Shown: one piece after another, positions 6,678 through 10,064 of the stretch
Layout of the letters: every line of letters begins with the position of its first letter
Numbering within the stretch: the stretch's first letter is position 1
Assembly: GCA_905215195.1 (NCBI GenBank)
Contig: CAJMPF010000041.1
Coordinates: 1-10,064, forward strand
Direction of reading: 5' to 3'
Origin: an uncultured bacterium
GTDB taxonomy: Bacteria > Actinomycetota > Coriobacteriia > Coriobacteriales > Coriobacteriaceae
Length of the DNA: 10,064 nucleotides
Made by a program: the position numbers and the translations under genes
Notes under the pieces: generated by a model
The model's database searches: none
Seen by the model: only the letters and a program-made list of their open reading frames with translations
What the model was told of the DNA's origin: nothing

Positions 6678-6827
6678 ACCTGGAACCTCCGATATCAGGG
6701 GGAACGTAGCCAGCAGGCTGGCGACAACTATATGCTTCTGACATCAAACCATATGGCTGCCACTCGCGGAGGGGGCATCGGTGAACGGCATGTTTTCATA
6801 CTCCATTGGTCAAACCTAAGCGCGGCC

Positions 6828-8562
6828 CTACAGATCGTACTTGTACACGCGGTAGATGTACTTCTCGGCTTCCATCTCGTAGGTGGCGATGGGCAGTCCG
6901 TAGCGGTCGTACTCGATAAAGGTCTTGGCCATGCCCGATGCCACGAGCATGCTGTTCGAATTGCCGACGCGCTGCGCACTGCTGACGTAGCCCGAGAACG
7001 GCACCGCGATCTGGTCCTCAAGTTCGTAGGTGCGCGCCGTCTCGTCCACCGTAAAGATGCGCCCAAACGAATGCGTGCCCTTGTTGTAGTCGGTCACCAC
7101 CGCGGAGCCCAGCTGGCCCCAGTCGAACTTGGGATAGCTTTCGGCCGCACCAAAGTTGTTGTCGTATAGCAGCACCTGATAGCGACCGGTCGTTGCCGTG
7201 TCAGAACTCGGCAGATACGTCACGCTGTGCTGGCCCGCGTTGAGCGAAAAATCGCCCTGGGCCTGCAGCAACTTGTCCTCAAAGCCCGAGCCGGCCCAGA
7301 AATCGGGCGAGCCCATGAGCCAATCGACCGTGGGTGTGCCGTAGATATCGGTGAGCTTGATGACCGTCGAGGTCTCGCGTGAGCTGAGCAGGACGGTACC
7401 GTCACCGAGCCACTGGATCGTGTTGATATGGATCCAATCCAGGTCGCCGTCCGATGCCACCTTGGCACTCGCTTTGAGATCGGGAAATATGTCGCCCAGG
7501 TCTACAACGAGAGAGACGGCGCCCGTTGCTATGTCTATCTTGATGATGAGGTCCTCGACATTAACGCGATCGTCCTTGTCTTTTTTGGCAGCCGCGCGAT
7601 CAACGTCCAAGTCGGCTTCGGAGCCGGCGTGACTCGCCAGCACCAACAGGTTGCCGTCGTCATCGAAGGCGTAGTCGTGGTGCAGCTCGTAGTCGCCCGC
7701 GCTCCAAACGTTTACTACCTGGCCGATGGCGTTGATCTGGGCCATCTTGGTCGTCGAGACGCTCATGATCATGCTGCCGTCGCCCGGGAACAGCAGGCGG
7801 TGGCTGCGGTAGCCGATGATTGGCACCTCGCCGCGAATCTGACCCGTGTTGTCATAGAGGTACATAAAGTCGAGCTTGGACGAGTCGTTGCCCAAGATGG
7901 TAAAGAGGCCATCGGCAAGCGGCGTATTGGACTCCCCCGCCGTGACGGCGAGGCGCTTCTCTTCCTCGCCCTTGAGAGCCGGCGTCTCGATCGTGAACGT
8001 CGAAGTGCGGCTGGTGCCATCTTGCGCCGTGCAAGTGAGGGTCACCTTGTTTTTATGGTTGGGTATGAGGCCGATGACCTTGAACTCGTGCTCCGTCGCC
8101 GGCGTATCGCCGCCGCGAGGCGTACGGGAAAAGGCGGCCACTTTGGGGGAATCAGCGAATTTCTTACGGCCGGCGACCTCGTAGGTGACGGCTACGAGGT
8201 CTGTCGTTGCAAAACGCACGTAGCAACTCAGGGTGTCGGTACCAAAGGGATCGGCTTTGACAAACGGGGCAGTTTCGTCGTAGCCGCCTGCAGCGTACTC
8301 GGCATCGAGCTGCTCTTTGATGGCAGCCTGTTTCTCGACGTTGTAGGTCGCGACGATCTGATTGTGGACTTTCTTCTGTTCGTCGGTGAGTCCGTCGTCC
8401 GCGTTGGACATATCGTTCGCATCGGGCAGCGGAGCAGCCTGCAAGTCCCGCGCTCGCCAGCGCCAACGCGCCCGCCGCCGTGCCAGCAAGGGCAGCACGG
8501 CGCGTGAGCGGCCAGCCTCCTTCGTTACTCAATCCCATGTCGTCACCATCGAAGAGTTCCAT
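6828..8562 (-). pseudogene. Aryl-sulfate sulfotransferase (ASST), Tat lipoprotein, with frameshift after the lipobox
   Basis: ASST moves sulfate between phenolic compounds without PAPS, through a sulfated histidine, on a beta-propeller outside the cytoplasm. ATG 8562 (AAGGA about 10 bases upstream) opens a frame with a twin-arginine signal, LTRRAALAGTAAGALALASA, and lipobox LAGC (Cys43). After GCSAA the frame must shift at about 8419-8432 to continue as DANDMSNADDGLTDEQ. Removing one base in the CCC of GCTGCCCGAT (minus strand) restores a 577-residue protein. Downstream come a beta-rich N-terminal domain and the ASST core: ELHHDYAFDDDGNLLVLA, DWIHINTIQWLGDG, LLSSRET and GQHSVTYLP, which supply the candidate catalytic His and Arg residues. 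Translation from any start in the second frame would lack an export signal. Either the gene is a recent pseudogene or the assembly has an indel. No dsb partner genes adjoin it. Confidence 0.85.
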
Positions 8563-8705
8563 CGCTGCCGTTTCCTTCATATTCCAGGGCACTTGCCAAG
8601 CTCTGTCCAATTATGGCTCGCAGCTTAACAAACGCCCCTTAGCGGTAGTTTAAGCTTGCAGCAGCGTGAAAACACGGCTTTGGGGGCGCGACCGACCTGT
8701 TTTCC

Positions 8706-8720
8706 TCCGTCCCCGACGGA
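8706..8720. other. Stem-loop at the 3' end of the hydroxyacyl-CoA dehydrogenase gene
   Basis: TCCGTC-CCC-GACGGA forms a 6-bp stem with a 3-base loop, 7 bases past the stop of the minus-strand dehydrogenase gene. The T-run (8724-8729) follows it only on the plus strand, where no gene ends. For the minus-strand gene it may mark the transcript's 3' end, but it lacks the expected T-tail, so I do not call it an intrinsic terminator. Confidence 0.35.
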
Positions 8721-8727
8721 TCATTTT

Positions 8728-9687
8728 TTAGTACTTGAAGAAGCCCTCGCCCGAACTTTCGCCCAGCTTGCCTTCGTCGAGCATCTGCTTGAGGACGGAG
8801 GCCATGGCCTTAAAGTTGTAGGGCATCATCATCTTTTTGAGCAGCGGGCTCACCAGGCCCGGGACCTTCTGATACTGCATAACGATGTTGTAGGCCGTCT
8901 GGATGCCCACCGTGTCGAACACGCGGAACGGACCTTTGGGAGCGCCGGTGCCGCGCGTCCATGCGAGGTCGATGCTCTTAGGGTCGCTGACGCCCGAGAC
9001 GTACAGGTCCAGGCCCGAAAGCAGCCACGGCACCAACATGGAGTTGAGCAGGTAGCCGTTCTTTTCCTTGTTGACGGGAAGCGCCAGCATGCGGATGTCG
9101 TTGGCGAAGTCGACGAGCTCGTCGAAGTAGCGCTTGTCGGTTTGGCTCTGGGCCATGATCTCGGTCATGTTGTTCTTCCAGATGGAGTTGGCAAAGTGCA
9201 GCGATAGGTACTTCTCGGGGCGGCCGGTGTACTTGGCAAAGGTACTCGGCAGCAGTGTGGAGGAGTTGGTCACGACGACGGTCTTTTGCGGCAGGACCGG
9301 GGCGAGCTTCTTGTAGAAGTCGATCTTTGCCTGAGCGTCCTCAGCCATAGACTCGATGACCAGGTCGGCGTCGGCCACGGCCTTGGCGAGGTCGAGCTCC
9401 AGCTTGAGCGTTGAGTAGGCACGCTCAACGGCGGCGAGTGCCGCCTCCTTGTCGAAGGGCTGGCCGCTATCGGCGATACCGGCGCACCACTCGCCCGTGC
9501 CGTCCGCCATGCCCTCGATTGCCGCGATGTACTCCTCGCGCACATGATCGATCTTGGGCTGGGTGCGGCAGATGCTGCCCTCGCTGCGCAGCCAGATCGT
9601 CACATCAAAGCCGCAGTAGGCAGCCTGAAAGGCAATCTGGCTTCCCAATACGCCGCCACCGGCAACACAAACGGTCTTGTAGCTCAT
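8728..9687 (-). CDS. 3-hydroxyacyl-CoA dehydrogenase (3-hydroxybutyryl-CoA dehydrogenase-like)
   Basis: This 319-residue cytoplasmic enzyme is predicted to interconvert 3-hydroxyacyl-CoA and 3-ketoacyl-CoA with a nicotinamide cofactor. The N-terminal Rossmann domain shows GGGVLG (GxGxxG at residues 10-15). The catalytic set is complete: TNSST (Ser142/143), LHFAN (His164, Asn167), Glu176 twelve residues after the His, and Asn215 in NGYLLNSML. The C-terminal helical dimerisation domain includes PKSIDLAWTRGTGAPKGPF and ends SSGEGFFKY. Two features depart from the classical family: the proline after HFxN is Ser168, and the second strand ends VTIWLRS instead of in an Asp. The start ATG 9687 has GAGAGGA 8 bases upstream. 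No thiolase, crotonase or acyl-CoA dehydrogenase is adjacent, so the pathway (butyrate or fatty-acid metabolism, or another small acyl substrate) is open. Confidence 0.92.
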   Translation of the reverse strand: MSYKTVCVAGGGVLGSQIAFQAAYCGFDVTIWLRSEGSICRTQPKIDHVREEYIAAIEGMADGTGEWCAGIADSGQPFDKEAALAAVERAYSTLKLELDLAKAVADADLVIESMAEDAQAKIDFYKKLAPVLPQKTVVVTNSSTLLPSTFAKYTGRPEKYLSLHFANSIWKNNMTEIMAQSQTDKRYFDELVDFANDIRMLALPVNKEKNGYLLNSMLVPWLLSGLDLYVSGVSDPKSIDLAWTRGTGAPKGPFRVFDTVGIQTAYNIVMQYQKVPGLVSPLLKKMMMPYNFKAMASVLKQMLDEGKLGESSGEGFFKY

Positions 9688-10064
9688 AGGGACGGTCCTC
9701 TCTTACATAATTCCATAGATGTGTATTTATTCAACCGTAAGAGGGCTGCACGTCGGGCATGGGTTCTATAAACGGACGGTAATTTGCGGCAAACGGCCAC
9801 ACTTGTTCATTATTTCAAGACGCCGAGGGCGATTTTTTGTGCCACCGAGACGTCGTTTGCGGAAGTATGCGGCAAATTCCGGAACCCTTGAGCACACCCC
9901 GGTTTTCCGCCAATAAAACCGCAGGTACAGAGCTTGGACATATCCGGTATGCTCGGCCTATTCAGATTTTGCCGCATACTTCCGAAATCTAAGTTCGCAA
10001 GGGGTAATAGCTGGGGTGTTTACGCAACATATGTCCAGCAAAAACGGGTGGTAGCCGGTACGGC
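9688..10064. other. Gene-free right edge of the window
   Basis: These 377 bases contain no ORF with a ribosome binding site or recognisable product; the longest plus-strand frame (9719-9916, 65 codons) looks like chance. The first part must hold the promoter and leader of the dehydrogenase gene, with an inverted pair CTCTTAC (9700-9706) / GTAAGAG (9737-9743) in its leader, but I cannot pick out a convincing -35/-10 pair. The rest (9860-10037) is rich in inverted repeats. TTTGCCGCA, in either orientation, also occurs at about 9783-9791. Confidence 0.5.
9860..10037. repeat. Interlaced inverted repeats in intergenic DNA
   Basis: CGGAAGTATGCGGCAAA (9860-9876) is a perfect 17-base inverted match to 9968-9984. 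Interlaced with it are TGGACATAT (9935-9943) / ATATGTCCA (10029-10037), ACACCCC (9894-9900) / GGGGTGT (10013-10019) and a local hairpin CGGTTTT / AAAACCG (9900-9906 / 9915-9921). The pairs cross each other, so they cannot all form one simple hairpin. This could be a remnant of a mobile element, a cluster of regulator half-sites, or two inverted copies of a dispersed intergenic repeat. Confidence 0.6.

Noticed and set aside
6709..6722. GCCAGC-AG-GCTGGC hairpin upstream of the leader ORF
   Set aside because: The stem is short, the loop is only two bases, and no T-run follows on either strand; it may be chance.
8437..8498. ATG at 8498 as the true sulfotransferase start
   Set aside because: It would give an Arg-rich N-terminus without any signal, while the other frame over the same bases encodes a perfect Tat/lipobox signal with an upstream ribosome binding site.
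7428..8507. A 359-codon plus-strand frame opposite the sulfotransferase
   Set aside because: It is the antisense shadow of a gene with recognisable ASST motifs, and its translation matches no family I know.
9821..9838. CGCC-GAG-GGCG followed by a T-run as a terminator
   Set aside because: The stem is only 4 bp and no plus-strand gene ends upstream of it.

Overview
This is a GC-rich chromosomal window of about 10 kb with housekeeping and surface genes. GC-rich codon use, AAGGAG-type ribosome binding sites, a stand-alone NifU-domain protein, a YSL-type OPT transporter and a Tat-lipoprotein aryl-sulfate sulfotransferase all suggest a gut Coriobacteriia actinobacterium, most likely Collinsella or a close relative. 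That assignment is inferred from gene content, not from a marker gene. I see no rRNA, tRNA, CRISPR array, prophage or complete insertion sequence.

Left block, minus strand, 2697 to 1: type III pantothenate kinase (coaX, frameshifted), a dCMP deaminase, a small NifU-domain Fe-S protein, and lgt (prolipoprotein diacylglyceryl transferase, cut by the window start). These are core functions: CoA synthesis, dUMP supply for thymidylate, Fe-S cluster delivery and lipoprotein maturation. Gaps of 83 to 171 bp and promoter-like or palindromic sites suggest partly independent transcription.

Middle block, plus strand, 3004 to 6062: an OPT-family transporter followed by a strong terminator, then a DUF389 membrane protein with its own plausible promoter and terminator. 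A long inverted repeat (37-bp arms) lies in the divergent region between coaX and the OPT gene. A diverged single copy of its arm lies at about 1185, and the two copies differ by a compensatory change in a mini-hairpin, as expected of a REP-like element.

Right block, minus strand, 9687 to 6188: a 3-hydroxyacyl-CoA dehydrogenase of the HFAN type, an aryl-sulfate sulfotransferase whose Tat/lipoprotein signal is out of frame with its catalytic domain, and a small membrane-anchored protein of unknown function. The last is preceded by a 12-codon ORF with a perfect Shine-Dalgarno that ends one base before its start codon. The last 377 bp (9688-10064) hold no convincing gene but carry interlaced inverted repeats.

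Most of the window is ordinary. The points worth a second look are the two frameshifts (one in a normally essential gene), the REP-like repeat family, the coupled leader ORF and the repeat-rich right edge. I found no convincing new multi-gene system.
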